Shown here: one piece after another, positions 16,962 through 26,435 of the stretch
Layout: every line of letters begins with the position of its first letter
Position numbering within the stretch: the first letter of the stretch is position 1
NCBI GenBank assembly: GCA_963579905.1
Contig: CAUZIZ010000002.1
Span: 20,919-84,918, forward strand
Source of the DNA: CAUZIZ01 sp963579905
Lineage (GTDB): Bacteria > Acidobacteriota > UBA6911 > RPQK01 > JAJDTT01
Reading direction: 5' to 3'
DNA length: 64,000 nt
Made by a program: the position numbers and the translations under genes
The notes under the pieces: generated by a model
The model's input: the letters and a program-made list of their open reading frames with translations, nothing else
What the model was told of the DNA's origin: nothing
The model's database searches: none

Positions 16962-18629
16962 ATGGTGGAGCGCTTAGAATTTATCCCGCTCGGTGGGTTA
17001 GGCGAGTTCGGAATGAACTGTGCCGCGCTCCGCTGCAATGGGGACATGGTCCTGATCGATGCTGGGATGACCCTCCCCGGCCGGCATCTGGGGACGAGTC
17101 TCGGCGTAGATCTGATCGTTCCCGACATCACCTTTCTCAAGGAGTATCGCGACCAGCTCCGAGCCATCGTTCTGACCCACGGCCACGAGGACCACTCAGG
17201 CGGCATCGCCTACATCATCAACGAGATCTCAGTACCCATCTACGGCAGTCGCCTGGCTCTAGGCTTGATGTCTTCACGACTGAGGGAACGGAAGCTGGCG
17301 TCGAAAGCCGAGCTTCACGTCTTGGAGGCACGAAAGCCGGTAAACCTGGGAGCCTTCACGATCGAAGCCCTGAATGCCACTCACTCTTTTCCAGAAAACT
17401 TCAGTCTGGGCATCAAGACACCGGTTGGTACCGTCATCTGGACCGGCGACTTCAAGTTCGACCAGACTCCGATTGACCGACGGCTCAGCGATCTGGCACG
17501 TCTTTCAGAATACGGCAACGAGGGAGTCCTTGCGCTATTCTCGGACAGCACCAACAGTGATGTCCCAGGGTTATCACCGTCCGAGTTCTCCGTAATCGGC
17601 CCGCTGCGGACGCTCTTCCACGAGGCCCAAAGAAAGATTGTTCTCTCTTGCTTTGCCAGTAGCTTCCACCGGATACAGATCGTTTTCGATCTGGCAAAAG
17701 AGTTTGACCGCAAGATCTTTCCGATGGGTCGAAGCATGACTTCGAACATCAAACAGGCCTCCAAGTTGGGCTATCTTCGAGTGCCCGAGGGACAGATCGC
17801 CACCACCGAAGACCTCAGACAGCTGCCCCCGGAGCAAATCGTGCTCTTAGCGACCGGTAGTCAGGGGGAACCGAGGTCGGCCCTCAGCCGCCTGGCGGTC
17901 AACGAGTTCTCGCAGGTTCAGGTAGAAAAGGGAGACGTTGTCATTCTCTCGGCAAGGATCATACCGGGCAACGAAAAGTTGATCAGCAACCTGGTAAATT
18001 ACTTTTACCGAAGGGAGGCCACGCTCTTCGACTCGAGACACTCAAATGTACACGTCTCAGGCCACGGTTTTCGGGAAGACCTGAAGCTGATGATCAACCT
18101 CACTCGCCCCAAGTACTTTGTCCCCATCCATGGGGAGTATCGCCAATTGAAGAATCATGCCCTGCTCGCATTGGATCAGGGGATTCCTCAGGACCACATC
18201 CACATCGTTGAGAACGGAGAGATCCTAGGCTTGGCACCCAGTGGCGCCAAGCTTCTAGACAAGATTCCGGTGGGGCGCCGCTTCATCGACGAGGGTATTC
18301 TGGAGGCCGTCCACGAGGTGGTGTTGAGGGATCGGCGCTACCTTTCGGCCGACGGCGTCCTGGTCGTTGTCTTGCGGATGGACGGCATGAGCGGTGAGCT
18401 GAGCGGAGAACCGGATCTGATCTCACGAGGGTTCGTCCTGATGGAAGACTCGGAAGAGCTGATGGAGCTGACCCGACAGCGCATCGCCACCATCGTCTCG
18501 GAGACGGCGCTGGAAGAAAAGCGAGACGAAGATCTGTTTCGGGAGATCCTGCACAACGGCTTGAGGAGGTTCCTGCGAAAGCAGACCGGTAAAAGACCTT
18601 TGATTCTGCCTGTTACAATCAAGATTTAG
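16962..18629 (+). CDS. rnj: Ribonuclease J
   Basis: 555 residues. The metallo-beta-lactamase motif THGHEDHSGG and the beta-CASP region identify RNase J, a 5'-to-3' exonuclease and endonuclease of mRNA decay and rRNA processing. Supporting parts are the N-terminal PLGGLGEFGMNC, SGHGFREDLKLMINL and HGEYRQLKNHALLA. It follows rsmA by 13 bases and precedes ftsK by 127 bases. Confidence 0.97.
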   Translation: MVERLEFIPLGGLGEFGMNCAALRCNGDMVLIDAGMTLPGRHLGTSLGVDLIVPDITFLKEYRDQLRAIVLTHGHEDHSGGIAYIINEISVPIYGSRLALGLMSSRLRERKLASKAELHVLEARKPVNLGAFTIEALNATHSFPENFSLGIKTPVGTVIWTGDFKFDQTPIDRRLSDLARLSEYGNEGVLALFSDSTNSDVPGLSPSEFSVIGPLRTLFHEAQRKIVLSCFASSFHRIQIVFDLAKEFDRKIFPMGRSMTSNIKQASKLGYLRVPEGQIATTEDLRQLPPEQIVLLATGSQGEPRSALSRLAVNEFSQVQVEKGDVVILSARIIPGNEKLISNLVNYFYRREATLFDSRHSNVHVSGHGFREDLKLMINLTRPKYFVPIHGEYRQLKNHALLALDQGIPQDHIHIVENGEILGLAPSGAKLLDKIPVGRRFIDEGILEAVHEVVLRDRRYLSADGVLVVVLRMDGMSGELSGEPDLISRGFVLMEDSEELMELTRQRIATIVSETALEEKRDEDLFREILHNGLRRFLRKQTGKRPLILPVTIKI

Positions 18630-18756
18630 GCCGGGGAATTGCTTTGGAAACGCAGAGCCGGGGTTCGGCAGCACCCAGTGCACCCAACACCGGGGGATCT
18701 CAGCGTAGCCACTTGCTACGCCGCGAGTTGACTGAGGTAGACTCGAGGGAGACAGC

Positions 18757-20985
18757 ATGAGTGTCTATCCAAATCAGAGAGCTTCGGAACTGTTCGGACT
18801 CCTTTTCATCGCCACCTCACTATTGTTACTCCTATCGCTGGCTACCTACGACCCCGCTGATCCTTCGCTAAACGTGGATTCGAGCACACTCGATCACTCC
18901 AACTATGTCGGCAAGATTGGCGCCTGGGCTTCGGATCTCTTGCTGCAGATTCTGGGATGGGCCGCCTTTTGCCTTCCCATACCCCTCTTCCTGGCAGGGT
19001 ACAAGAGGATGCGTGGAAGGACATGGGTGGAACCCTTCCTCAAGTTCTTCGGCGTCTCCTGCCTGATCGTCTCCTTCAGTACGATCCTGGCCCTTCTGAC
19101 CCCTGTCAGCCCGGAGAAGGTCAACTTCACACCAGGTGGCATCGTCGGCATCCTGCTCTCGGATCGGCTGGTCATGTACCTGAACCGATCTGGCTCTCTG
19201 GTCGTCGTCGCCACGGTGTTGGTTCTGTCTCTGGTCCTCACCACCCGTTTTTCCCTGGATCAGCTCTTGGCCCGCTTGGGAAGCCGCAAATGGAACTTTT
19301 GGAGTAGTCTCTGGTCTGACGCTCAAAGAAGGCTCGTGTCTTGCAGAGATCGACACGCGATCGCTTCCTGGAACAAACGGGAAGAGGCCATCGTTACCCA
19401 GCCTCTACCCCAGAAGGCAGATTTGGAGTCACAGCAGTCGGGGGTACACCCGGCAATCGGCACCATCGAGATCACCGAAGCTCACGAGGCTCCAGTAGAG
19501 ACGCAGCATCGCCCTCTGGCTGCTGTCTCCTCCCAAAACAGCGAGCGCAGACATACCCTGCCGCCTCTGGAATTCCTCCAGGAACAAATAAGCCAGGTAG
19601 ATGTAGACGAGCAAGATCTGATTAAGAGAGCCGAGTTGCTGACCGTGAAATGCGCCGAATTCGGCGTCCTGGGTCACGTGTTTCAAATCCATCCAGGTCC
19701 CGTCGTGACCACCTTCGAGTTCAAGCCTGATCCCGGTGTCAAATACAGCCGCATCACCAGCCTGGAGGACGATCTATGTCTGGCCTTGAAGGCTGAGTCT
19801 ATTCGGATTGAGCGAATTCCCGGCAAGAACACCGTGGGTGTCGAGGTCCCAAACCTCGATCGTCAAACTATCTATCTCAGAGAAATTCTGGCATCGACCG
19901 GCTTTCAGCAGGCGCCCTCTTTCCTCACCTTGGGCCTGGGAAAGCTTATCAATGGGAACACCCATGTTGCCAATCTGGAGCGTATGCCCCATCTGTTGGT
20001 GGCCGGTGCGACTGGTTCTGGAAAAAGTGTCGCACTGAATTGCATCGTCTGTTCCATACTCTACAAGGCCACGCCCGATAAAGTCCGCTTTATCATGATC
20101 GACCCGAAACGCTTGGAGCTGGGCGTCTACAGCGACATCCCCCATCTGCTGACTCCCATCGTGACGGATCCCAAACAGGCGGCCAATGCCCTGAATTGGG
20201 CTGTCCATGAGATGGAAGAACGTTACCGTCAGCTGGCTCGGGTCGGAGTAAGGAATATTGATCAATACAACGAACTTATCGAGAAATCTCCAGATCAGCT
20301 GGAGGAAGAGGAGCTGGAGCCCCTTCCTTATATCGTCGTCATCGTGGACGAATTGGCTGACTTGATGTTGACGGCGGGGAAAGAGGTGGAGGTAGCAGTT
20401 ACCCGACTCGCCCAAATGGCGAGGGCGATAGGAATACATCTGATCCTGGCGACTCAGCGTCCTTCGGTGGACGTCATTACTGGTCTGATCAAGGCCAACT
20501 TCCCTGCCCGGATTTCCTGCCGGGTGTCCTCTAAGATCGATTCCCGAACCATCCTCGATGCCAACGGGGCAGAACAGCTGCTAGGTCTCGGCGACATGCT
20601 CTTTCTCGGCCCCGGAACCTCCCGTTTAGTCAGAGTTCACGGCGCTTATATCAGCGTAGAGGAGATCAGCCGAGTTACCTCATACCTGAAGGCTCAGGCG
20701 GAACCCGCATACCGGGAGGAGATTTTGGAAGGCGAGGAGGAGAAGGAGTCTGGGGGACTTGTAGGATCGCCTGCAGATGATAATCTTTTTGACGAAGCCG
20801 CCCGCTTCATCGTAGAGCACCGTAAAGCCTCGACTTCCCTACTTCAGCGCCGGTTCCGGATCGGTTATGGACGCGCGGCGCGGATATTGGACGTCATGGA
20901 AGACGAAGGCATCGTGGGACCATCGGAAGGCAGCAAGCCCCGGGAGGTCCTAGTCCCACCCGATTATTTCCATATGGATGTTTGA
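18757..20985 (+). CDS. ftsK: DNA translocase FtsK/SpoIIIE
   Basis: 742 residues. Four membrane segments occupy the N-terminal 170 residues, then a short linker, then the RecA-like motor with Walker A VAGATGSGKSVALN and Walker B YIVVIVDELADLM. A C-terminal winged-helix gamma domain (LLQRRFRIGYGRAARILDVM) would read orienting sequences. The protein pumps chromosome DNA at the division septum. The linker is short compared with proteobacterial FtsK. Just after the stop codon begins an array of intergenic repeat units. Confidence 0.97.
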   Translation: MSVYPNQRASELFGLLFIATSLLLLLSLATYDPADPSLNVDSSTLDHSNYVGKIGAWASDLLLQILGWAAFCLPIPLFLAGYKRMRGRTWVEPFLKFFGVSCLIVSFSTILALLTPVSPEKVNFTPGGIVGILLSDRLVMYLNRSGSLVVVATVLVLSLVLTTRFSLDQLLARLGSRKWNFWSSLWSDAQRRLVSCRDRHAIASWNKREEAIVTQPLPQKADLESQQSGVHPAIGTIEITEAHEAPVETQHRPLAAVSSQNSERRHTLPPLEFLQEQISQVDVDEQDLIKRAELLTVKCAEFGVLGHVFQIHPGPVVTTFEFKPDPGVKYSRITSLEDDLCLALKAESIRIERIPGKNTVGVEVPNLDRQTIYLREILASTGFQQAPSFLTLGLGKLINGNTHVANLERMPHLLVAGATGSGKSVALNCIVCSILYKATPDKVRFIMIDPKRLELGVYSDIPHLLTPIVTDPKQAANALNWAVHEMEERYRQLARVGVRNIDQYNELIEKSPDQLEEEELEPLPYIVVIVDELADLMLTAGKEVEVAVTRLAQMARAIGIHLILATQRPSVDVITGLIKANFPARISCRVSSKIDSRTILDANGAEQLLGLGDMLFLGPGTSRLVRVHGAYISVEEISRVTSYLKAQAEPAYREEILEGEEEKESGGLVGSPADDNLFDEAARFIVEHRKASTSLLQRRFRIGYGRAARILDVMEDEGIVGPSEGSKPREVLVPPDYFHMDV

Positions 20986-20999
20986 AAGATTCTTCCCCT

Positions 21000-21240
21000 G
21001 ACCTGAAACTTCAAGAATTCGTCGCACGTCTCCTGTCCTCCGAAGGTGCCGCCAACGGGTGAACTACCAGCGTTAGGAAGCCAAGTCCGACAGAGCCGCG
21101 AACGACTTGAGCCGTTAGCAAAATGAGGCCAGGTTCCGAGGAGAGAGCCGGACAACTCTTCCCCATGCAGTGACGCACGATATCGCCTATCCTCGACCTA
21201 AAGTTTTCTCCTGAATGATCCAGCGCAGCCGGAGCCCGCA
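21000..21240. repeat. Modular intergenic repeat unit, B cargo
   Basis: L end CCTGAAACTTCAAGAATTCG, B cargo with GTGCCGCCAACGGGTGAAC and GAGCCGCGAACGACTTGAGC, then a diverged R end (CAGCGCAGCCGGAGCCC). The next unit starts immediately with CTAAGCTGAAACTTCAA at 21241. Very similar B units lie at 41058 and 62890. Confidence 0.85.
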
Positions 21241-21476
21241 CTAAGCTGAAACTTCAACCAACGAGGAAGCGAAACAACCTTCGCCAGTTGACAGAGCCGT
21301 GACTGTCAGGGAGTGGGGGCCAACAGGGACCATACCCCCAGGCGCTTCGTTGAAGCGCAGGATCCCACTCCCTCACGGTCATGGCTCTGTCAGCGCTGCT
21401 AGCGATGATCATGGCGGAGGCAATCCAAGTTTCGTTCTCGAATGGGGCAGCGCAGCGGGGGCGGGACTGACCTGAC
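21241..21476. repeat. Modular intergenic repeat unit, C (inverted-repeat) cargo
   Basis: L end CTAAGCTGAAACTTCAA, then inverted arms GACAGAGCCGTGACTGTCAG (from 21290) and the opposing arm ending at 21391, with three mismatches over 28 bases. Next come GCTAGCGATGATCATGGC and the R end (TTCGTTCTCGAATGGGGCAG). The same order, inverted, appears at 28781-29051. Confidence 0.83.
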
Positions 21477-21705
21477 AGCTCTACTACAGTCCCTAACCTT
21501 AACCTTGCCTCTGCCTTGGTCCTGAGTCGAACCGCCGGATTGTTTCGGCCAGGATTTTCGGCTGGGGATTGGGGACATTGTGCTGTTGTCCGCTCTCTTC
21601 TCGGAGCTTGGCCTCATCTTGCTAACGGCTCAAGTCGTGCGCGGCTCTGTTTTGCTCTTGCATCAATCGATGCCTTTCCTCAGCGACGTTCAGACGTTCC
21701 GACGA
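21477..21705. repeat. Degenerate repeat block, B cargo
   Basis: The stretch has simple words (CTAACCTTAACCTTGCC) and then a B cargo in opposite orientation (TGCTAACGGCTCAAGTCG at about 21620), closing with GACGTTCAGACGTTCCGACG. It fills the space between ftsK and the phosphoesterase. No gene is credible here. Confidence 0.6.
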
Positions 21706-21710
21706 GTCTT

Positions 21711-22574
21711 TCAAACCAACGTGATTTCTGTGACTTCGGGAGGGCAGTTGAATCGCACTGGAGCCGTCACTCCCAGGCCCACTGTCGTGTACAACCAGGT
21801 GTTCGCAACCCGATATAAGCCCTTGTCGTACTTTCGCCCATAGGGAGGCAAAAAGGGAGATCCGATGAAGGGGAAGCGGACCTGTCCCCCGTGGCTGTGA
21901 CCGGACAGCTGCAGATCGATCCTACCTTGCCCCACAAAAGAATCGACGAAGTCCGGTTCGTGCATCAGCAGGATCGTGGGCACCCCTGGGGGCTGCTTCT
22001 CGAGGCCGCGCTCGAGGTCCTGACGACCCATCCACCCATCGTCGAGACCGGCTAAATACACGGTCTTTCTTCCAACGGAGAGTGTGAGTCCCTCATTTCT
22101 CAGCAGATGCAATCCCGATTCTCTGAGCCCCTGCTCAACCACCTCATCGCCCTTCCAGTGGTCGTGATTCCCCAGAATGCAAAATACTCCATAGGTAGCG
22201 TCGAGGCGAGCCAGGGCAGGAGCCAGGTCGAATATGGCGTCGACGCTCCCCTGAACATAGTCTCCGCCCAGAGCGACCAGATCCGGCTTGAGCTGGTTGG
22301 CCATTTCGACAGCTCGCTCGATGAGCTCGATCCGCGTGGTTGGGTAGAGGTGAAAATCACTCAACAGAGCGATCTTGAAGCCTTCCAGGTGCGCGCCTGC
22401 CATCCTCAAGGGGATCTGCACTCGCTGCACTTGAACCCACTCGGTTTCAATACGAGAGGCGTAGATACAACCCAAGAGCGGAACGCTACTCCCTATCGCC
22501 CCGTAGCCCAACATTCTCAGCAGCTTTCGTCGGGATAGCGGGCTCGAACCGCCATCCAGGTGGGCCTCCAGCAT
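21711..22574 (-). CDS. Exported metallophosphoesterase (YkuE/YaeI-like)
   Basis: 287 residues from ATG 22574. A twin-arginine-like leader (SRRKLLRMLGYG then a hydrophobic stretch ending near LLGC) precedes a calcineurin-like phosphoesterase domain: LLSDFHL, GGDYVQG, GNHDHW and GHSHGGQ are the usual metal-binding motifs. Relatives hydrolyse UDP-sugar lipids or other phosphodiesters at the membrane. The frame extends upstream to 22706, but the leader supports 22574. Substrate unknown. Confidence 0.85.
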   Translation of the reverse strand: MLEAHLDGGSSPLSRRKLLRMLGYGAIGSSVPLLGCIYASRIETEWVQVQRVQIPLRMAGAHLEGFKIALLSDFHLYPTTRIELIERAVEMANQLKPDLVALGGDYVQGSVDAIFDLAPALARLDATYGVFCILGNHDHWKGDEVVEQGLRESGLHLLRNEGLTLSVGRKTVYLAGLDDGWMGRQDLERGLEKQPPGVPTILLMHEPDFVDSFVGQGRIDLQLSGHSHGGQVRFPFIGSPFLPPYGRKYDKGLYRVANTWLYTTVGLGVTAPVRFNCPPEVTEITLV

Positions 22575-22704
22575 TGATAGAAATGCTACCACAACCCTCC
22601 TTCCTCGGCCTTGTCCTGTATGACGGATCGCCTCATTGACCGATTCCCCACCTGGTGCTACTATCCGCGCAAGATACCAATTCCAGTCAAGAAGGAGAGG
22701 GACC

Positions 22705-23331
22705 ATGAAGAACTATATTGTCGAATTTATCGGGACGTTTTTTCTAGTACTGGTCATCGGTCTCGTCGTAAGTCAGGGGAACCCCCTGGCAGCCGTTGCT
22801 ATCGGGGCCATACTGGTGGTGCTGGTCTACATGGGCGGCCACATCTCGGGAGCTCACTATAATCCTGCAGTCTCGCTTGCCTGCTTGATGAGGGGAGCAA
22901 TTGGAGGCAAGGAGGCTGGACTCTACATCCTGAGCCAGGTAATCGGGGCTGTCGCGGGGGCGGCTGCTTCTTCGGCTCTGGTTGGAAAAAGCATTACCGT
23001 GGCTCCTGGTGGTGACGTCAGCAGCATGCAGGCACTGGGAGCGGAGTTTCTGTTTGCTTTTGCCCTGGCCTCGGTCGTCCTCAACGTGGCCACCTCAAAG
23101 GATCACCCTGACAATTCCTTCTACGGACTGGCCATCGGCTTCACGGTTTTGGCAGGAGTGCTCGCAGTCGGACCTATTTCGGGAGGGGCCTTCAATCCAG
23201 CCGTCGCGCTGGGTCACAACATCGTCTCCTCCTCGCTCGGCAATATCTGGATCTACCTGGTAGGACCTCTAGCCGGTGGAGCCGTGGCCGCGATTATCTT
23301 TAGACTGACCAACCCGCACGAGTTCGAATAG
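22705..23331 (+). CDS. Aquaporin / MIP-family channel
   Basis: 208 residues from ATG 22705, preceded by GAAGGAGAGG. Six hydrophobic segments and the two half-helix motifs are visible: NPA in HYNPAVSL and in AFNPAVALG. Members pass water or small neutral solutes such as glycerol. The short loops suggest a water channel, but selectivity residues were not modelled. It is divergent from the phosphoesterase gene. Confidence 0.93.
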   Translation: MKNYIVEFIGTFFLVLVIGLVVSQGNPLAAVAIGAILVVLVYMGGHISGAHYNPAVSLACLMRGAIGGKEAGLYILSQVIGAVAGAAASSALVGKSITVAPGGDVSSMQALGAEFLFAFALASVVLNVATSKDHPDNSFYGLAIGFTVLAGVLAVGPISGGAFNPAVALGHNIVSSSLGNIWIYLVGPLAGGAVAAIIFRLTNPHEFE

Positions 23332-23932
23332 GCTAGACAATTAAATCTTGGGGTGAGGGGTGGGGTGAAAGTGGTTACGGCGACGTGGGCCCATTGGCTT
23401 TTGCATCCTCGGCCATCCTCCGGAATTGCCGGTCTGCAGTGGCCTCAACAGGGACCCACGGCGCTGTTAATATAGTCTGTAGGCCCTCACAGCGGGTCGT
23501 ACCGAAACGGCATGTTTTTGTCGGCCCACGGAGCACGCGACTACATCTCCCTGGGCCGACTCAGCGACCGAGTGAGGGGGATCACCCTGTCCCTGTGGTA
23601 GACCTGTTGCAAAAGCACATGAGCAGGATTGCTTCGTGAACGGTTCCATGAATCGGCCGTTCAGCATTGGTCCTTGAGAGAACCACTCTGGATCATATGG
23701 TTCGTAACTTGCCGTTTCTCATGCTGGTTCCTTCCAGCGTTCCTGATCACGGCTCGTATTCTAGCTCCAAGGGTAGGCCCAGTTTAGTAATCGAAATCAC
23801 GATCACGATAATGTTCTTTTCTTGATTCGGTCCGAGCCCGAAGAGGCATTGAGCCCAGCGAACCTATCTTGTCAGGTCGATCGACCGCGACAGGATCACT
23901 CCGGCTAGGACGTGTGACCGATCGCGTGGCGT
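23332..23932. other. 600-bp intergenic region, no gene recognised
   Basis: Short frames exist on both strands but none shows a recognisable family or ribosome site. A possible hairpin pairs GTCGGCCCA with TGGGCCGAC at about 23520-23564. A short simple repeat, ATCACGATCACGAT, lies near 23800. No modular repeat unit is present, unlike most other gaps here. The region may hold an undetected RNA or decayed gene. Confidence 0.4.
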
Positions 23933-25090
23933 ATGGAAAATCCCACCCTTTCTCAACTCTCGCGACTCTTTCTCAAGCTGGGTTTCGTCGCCTTTGGTGG
24001 GCCAGCAGCCCACATCGCCATGATGGAAGAGGAGGTCGTGACCCTGCGCGGTTGGGTTAGCCGTAAGCACTTCATGGATCTGCTGGGAGCTACCAACCTG
24101 ATCCCAGGACCGAACTCGACCGAAATGGCCCTACACGTTGGGTACACCGTTCGGGGTTTCTCCGGGCTCCTGGTCTCGGGAATCTGCTTTATCCTGCCGG
24201 CAGCTTTGATGACCGGAACCTTGGCCTGGTTCTATGTGCAATATGGTCGACTGCCTCAACTCAACCCCTTTCTCAGCGGGATCAAAGCTTGCGTGGTGGC
24301 TATCATCCTCGCCGCCGTGGTCCGGCTGGGGCGATCGGCTGTCACGACCGTCCCGCTGACGGTGATCGCAATCGCGGTCCTGGCCGCTGGCCTGGCTGGT
24401 GTCAGTGAGGTCATTCTGATTCTTGCGGGCGGAATCGTGGGAATGCTCTGGCTGACTTGGACTAAGCCTCAAGTCCCGACTCTCCTCTGCAGCCTGCTCC
24501 CACTCGGCATTTTGCTGCCAAGGGGCCTAGCGTTCTTCTCCTTGGGTACAGCCCCAAGCGCTGCTCCGGCGACACCCGGGCTCACAGAGATAGGTCTATT
24601 TTTTCTGAAAATCGGCAGTATTCTCTTCGGAAGTGGATATGTGCTCTTTGCCTTCCTGGAAGGCGGAATGGTGCGCGACTACGGATGGTTGACGAACCGG
24701 CAACTGCTGGATACCATCGCTGCCGGCCAATTGACACCGGGTCCGGTTTTGACAACGGCAACCTTCACCGGATTCCTTTTGAAGGGTTGGAGTGGAGCCC
24801 TTACGGCAACGGTAGCCATCTTTCTGCCTTCGTTCGTCTTTGTTCTCCTGCTCAACCCGGTGATTCCCAGACTGCGCGAGAGCCCCTGGACGGCCTCTTT
24901 TCTCGATGCGGTCAATGCAAGCGCCCTGGGCCTCATGGCAGCGGTTGTCATCCAGCTTGGAAGAGCCACCCTGATCGATTGGCAAGGCTGGCTGATCGCG
25001 CTCGCTGCCGCAGTCCTTGCTACGAGATTCAAGATCAGCACCCCCCTCCTGATCGCAGGCAGTGCGGTGGTCGGATGGGCGACGTTGTGA
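23933..25090 (+). CDS. chrA: Chromate transporter ChrA (two-domain CHR family)
   Basis: 385 residues with two homologous halves. The first starts near LKLGFVAFGGPAAHIAMMEEE, with NLIPGPNSTEMA; the second near FLKIGSILFGSGYVLFAFLE, with GQLTPGPVLTTATF. This duplicated pattern is diagnostic of long-chain CHR proteins, which expel chromate in exchange or by proton motive force. About ten to twelve membrane segments are visible. Other anions are possible substrates. Its TGA (25088-25090) lies one base before the next repeat unit's L end. Confidence 0.92.
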   Translation: MENPTLSQLSRLFLKLGFVAFGGPAAHIAMMEEEVVTLRGWVSRKHFMDLLGATNLIPGPNSTEMALHVGYTVRGFSGLLVSGICFILPAALMTGTLAWFYVQYGRLPQLNPFLSGIKACVVAIILAAVVRLGRSAVTTVPLTVIAIAVLAAGLAGVSEVILILAGGIVGMLWLTWTKPQVPTLLCSLLPLGILLPRGLAFFSLGTAPSAAPATPGLTEIGLFFLKIGSILFGSGYVLFAFLEGGMVRDYGWLTNRQLLDTIAAGQLTPGPVLTTATFTGFLLKGWSGALTATVAIFLPSFVFVLLLNPVIPRLRESPWTASFLDAVNASALGLMAAVVIQLGRATLIDWQGWLIALAAAVLATRFKISTPLLIAGSAVVGWATL

Positions 25091-25316
25091 TCTGAAACTT
25101 GAACGATTCGTCGGAACGTCTGAACGTCGCACGTCTCTGCTCCCGGGAAAGTGCGGCGAACGGTTCCGAAGAGAATCCAATGGCAATGCGATCATGAGGA
25201 ATCGCCAGTTGACAGAGCCGTGACCGTGAGGGAGCGGGCCCTGATCAAGGGCCGAACCTGGCAGCTCCGCTTTGGAAGTCTCCCCCTGAACCATCCAGCG
25301 CTGCAGGGGCCGTTAT
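25091..25316. repeat. Modular intergenic repeat unit, F plus half-C cargo
   Basis: L-type end TCTGAAACTTGAACGATTCG, then a segment with GAACGTCTGAACGTCGC and GCGGCGAACGGTTCC. This F segment has an inverted relative at about 38370-38440. One C-type arm (GACAGAGCCGTGACCGTGAG, from 25211) lacks its partner. The unit ends with a diverged R end just before TAAGCTGAAACTTC at 25317. Confidence 0.75.
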
Positions 25317-25493
25317 TAAGCTGAAACTTCAATTGGCTCCGGCGGGCCGACGTGGGTTCGGTCTCTAGGCCGAAGTATTCTTCTTTTCGATCCGTTGGCT
25401 CGATACACGGCGGCCTGGAGACCGCCGCCACGGCCGGGACTCCAAGTTTCTTTCCCGAATGGGGCCAGCGCTCCTGAGGGCGGGACCGACCTG
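25317..25493. repeat. Modular intergenic repeat unit, A cargo (L to R)
   Basis: L end TAAGCTGAAACTTCAA, A cargo with GGCGGCCTGGAGACCGCC, R end CAAGTTTCTTTCCCGAATGG. It is near-identical to the unit at 10890. It is joined head-to-tail to the preceding unit. No gene is present. Confidence 0.85.
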
Positions 25494-25658
25494 AAGCCCT
25501 GCTTCCGGTATAGCTGCATTCAAAAGTGCGAAGAATTGGGGCAAAATCCCAGCAACAGAAACCGGTGCACTTGAATCCGAAGCGTTCAGGCGCCATAATC
25601 CCCGGCTTGCCGAAAAAAGAGGCTTCCAAATCGTAAACACATACGGAGACAGACTCAG

Positions 25659-26435
25659 ATGTCTTGGGAACTACGACTTCTAACGACCGCACTCGCATCT
25701 TTCTTGATAATCGGCTGCGGCGCCCCAGCTGAAGAGCCGGGAAAAACCGCCGAACCGGTCGACAAGGTCAAGAAACCACCGATAAAACCATCAGCTCCCC
25801 TAACCAAGGAACCATCAGACATGGCAACCAAGTCCCCTGAACCTGACAAGACACCTCCAAAGCCTGAACCTGGACCCCATCCGGGTCTCCTCGATCCCGC
25901 TCAGGCCCAGGGAAAGGCGCCTGAAACCTTCAAGGCGCAATTCGACACCACCAAAGGAAAGTTGGTCATCCAGGTAACTCGCTCCTGGTCGCCACTAGGC
26001 GCCGATCGATTTTATAACCTGGTAAAGATCGGATACTTCACGGACATCGCCTTCTTTCGGGTAATCGATGCCTTCATGGCTCAGTTTGGCATCCACGGGG
26101 ATCCCAAGGTCAATGAGAGCTGGAGCAATTCCAACATCAACGACGATCCCGTCAATGAGTCGAACCTCAGAGGGTACATTACGTTCGCGAAAACCGGTGC
26201 CCCCAACTCACGCTCGGTACAGTTCTTCATCAATTATCGGGACAACAGCCCTCTCGATCCGCAAGGCTTCTCGCCCTTTGGCCGGGTGGTTTCGGGAATG
26301 GAGGTCATCGACTCCATCTACAAGGGATATGGCGAAGGTCCGGATCAGAACAGAGTCCGGATGCAGGGGAACCGCTACCTGAAGAAGGACTTTCCCAAGC
26401 TTGACTACATCAAGAAGGCCACGATCGTGGACTAG
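25659..26435 (+). CDS. Lipoprotein peptidyl-prolyl cis-trans isomerase (cyclophilin type)
   Basis: 258 residues. An N-terminal signal with lipobox LIIGC is followed by an 80-residue Pro/Lys-rich spacer, and then a cyclophilin domain: FFRVIDAFMAQFGIHGDP, SVQFFINYRDNS and GFSPFGRVVSGMEVID. It would help folding of exported proteins while tethered to a membrane. GGAGA nine bases before the ATG acts as ribosome site. The domain is somewhat divergent but retains the Arg of FFRV. It overlaps the stop of the convergent MetE-like gene by four bases. Confidence 0.88.
   Translation: MSWELRLLTTALASFLIIGCGAPAEEPGKTAEPVDKVKKPPIKPSAPLTKEPSDMATKSPEPDKTPPKPEPGPHPGLLDPAQAQGKAPETFKAQFDTTKGKLVIQVTRSWSPLGADRFYNLVKIGYFTDIAFFRVIDAFMAQFGIHGDPKVNESWSNSNINDDPVNESNLRGYITFAKTGAPNSRSVQFFINYRDNSPLDPQGFSPFGRVVSGMEVIDSIYKGYGEGPDQNRVRMQGNRYLKKDFPKLDYIKKATIVD

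Noticed and set aside
23385..23667. Short frames of 60-85 codons on both strands in the 600-bp gap
   Set aside because: No family, no ribosome site and no codon pattern; reported as an empty region instead.
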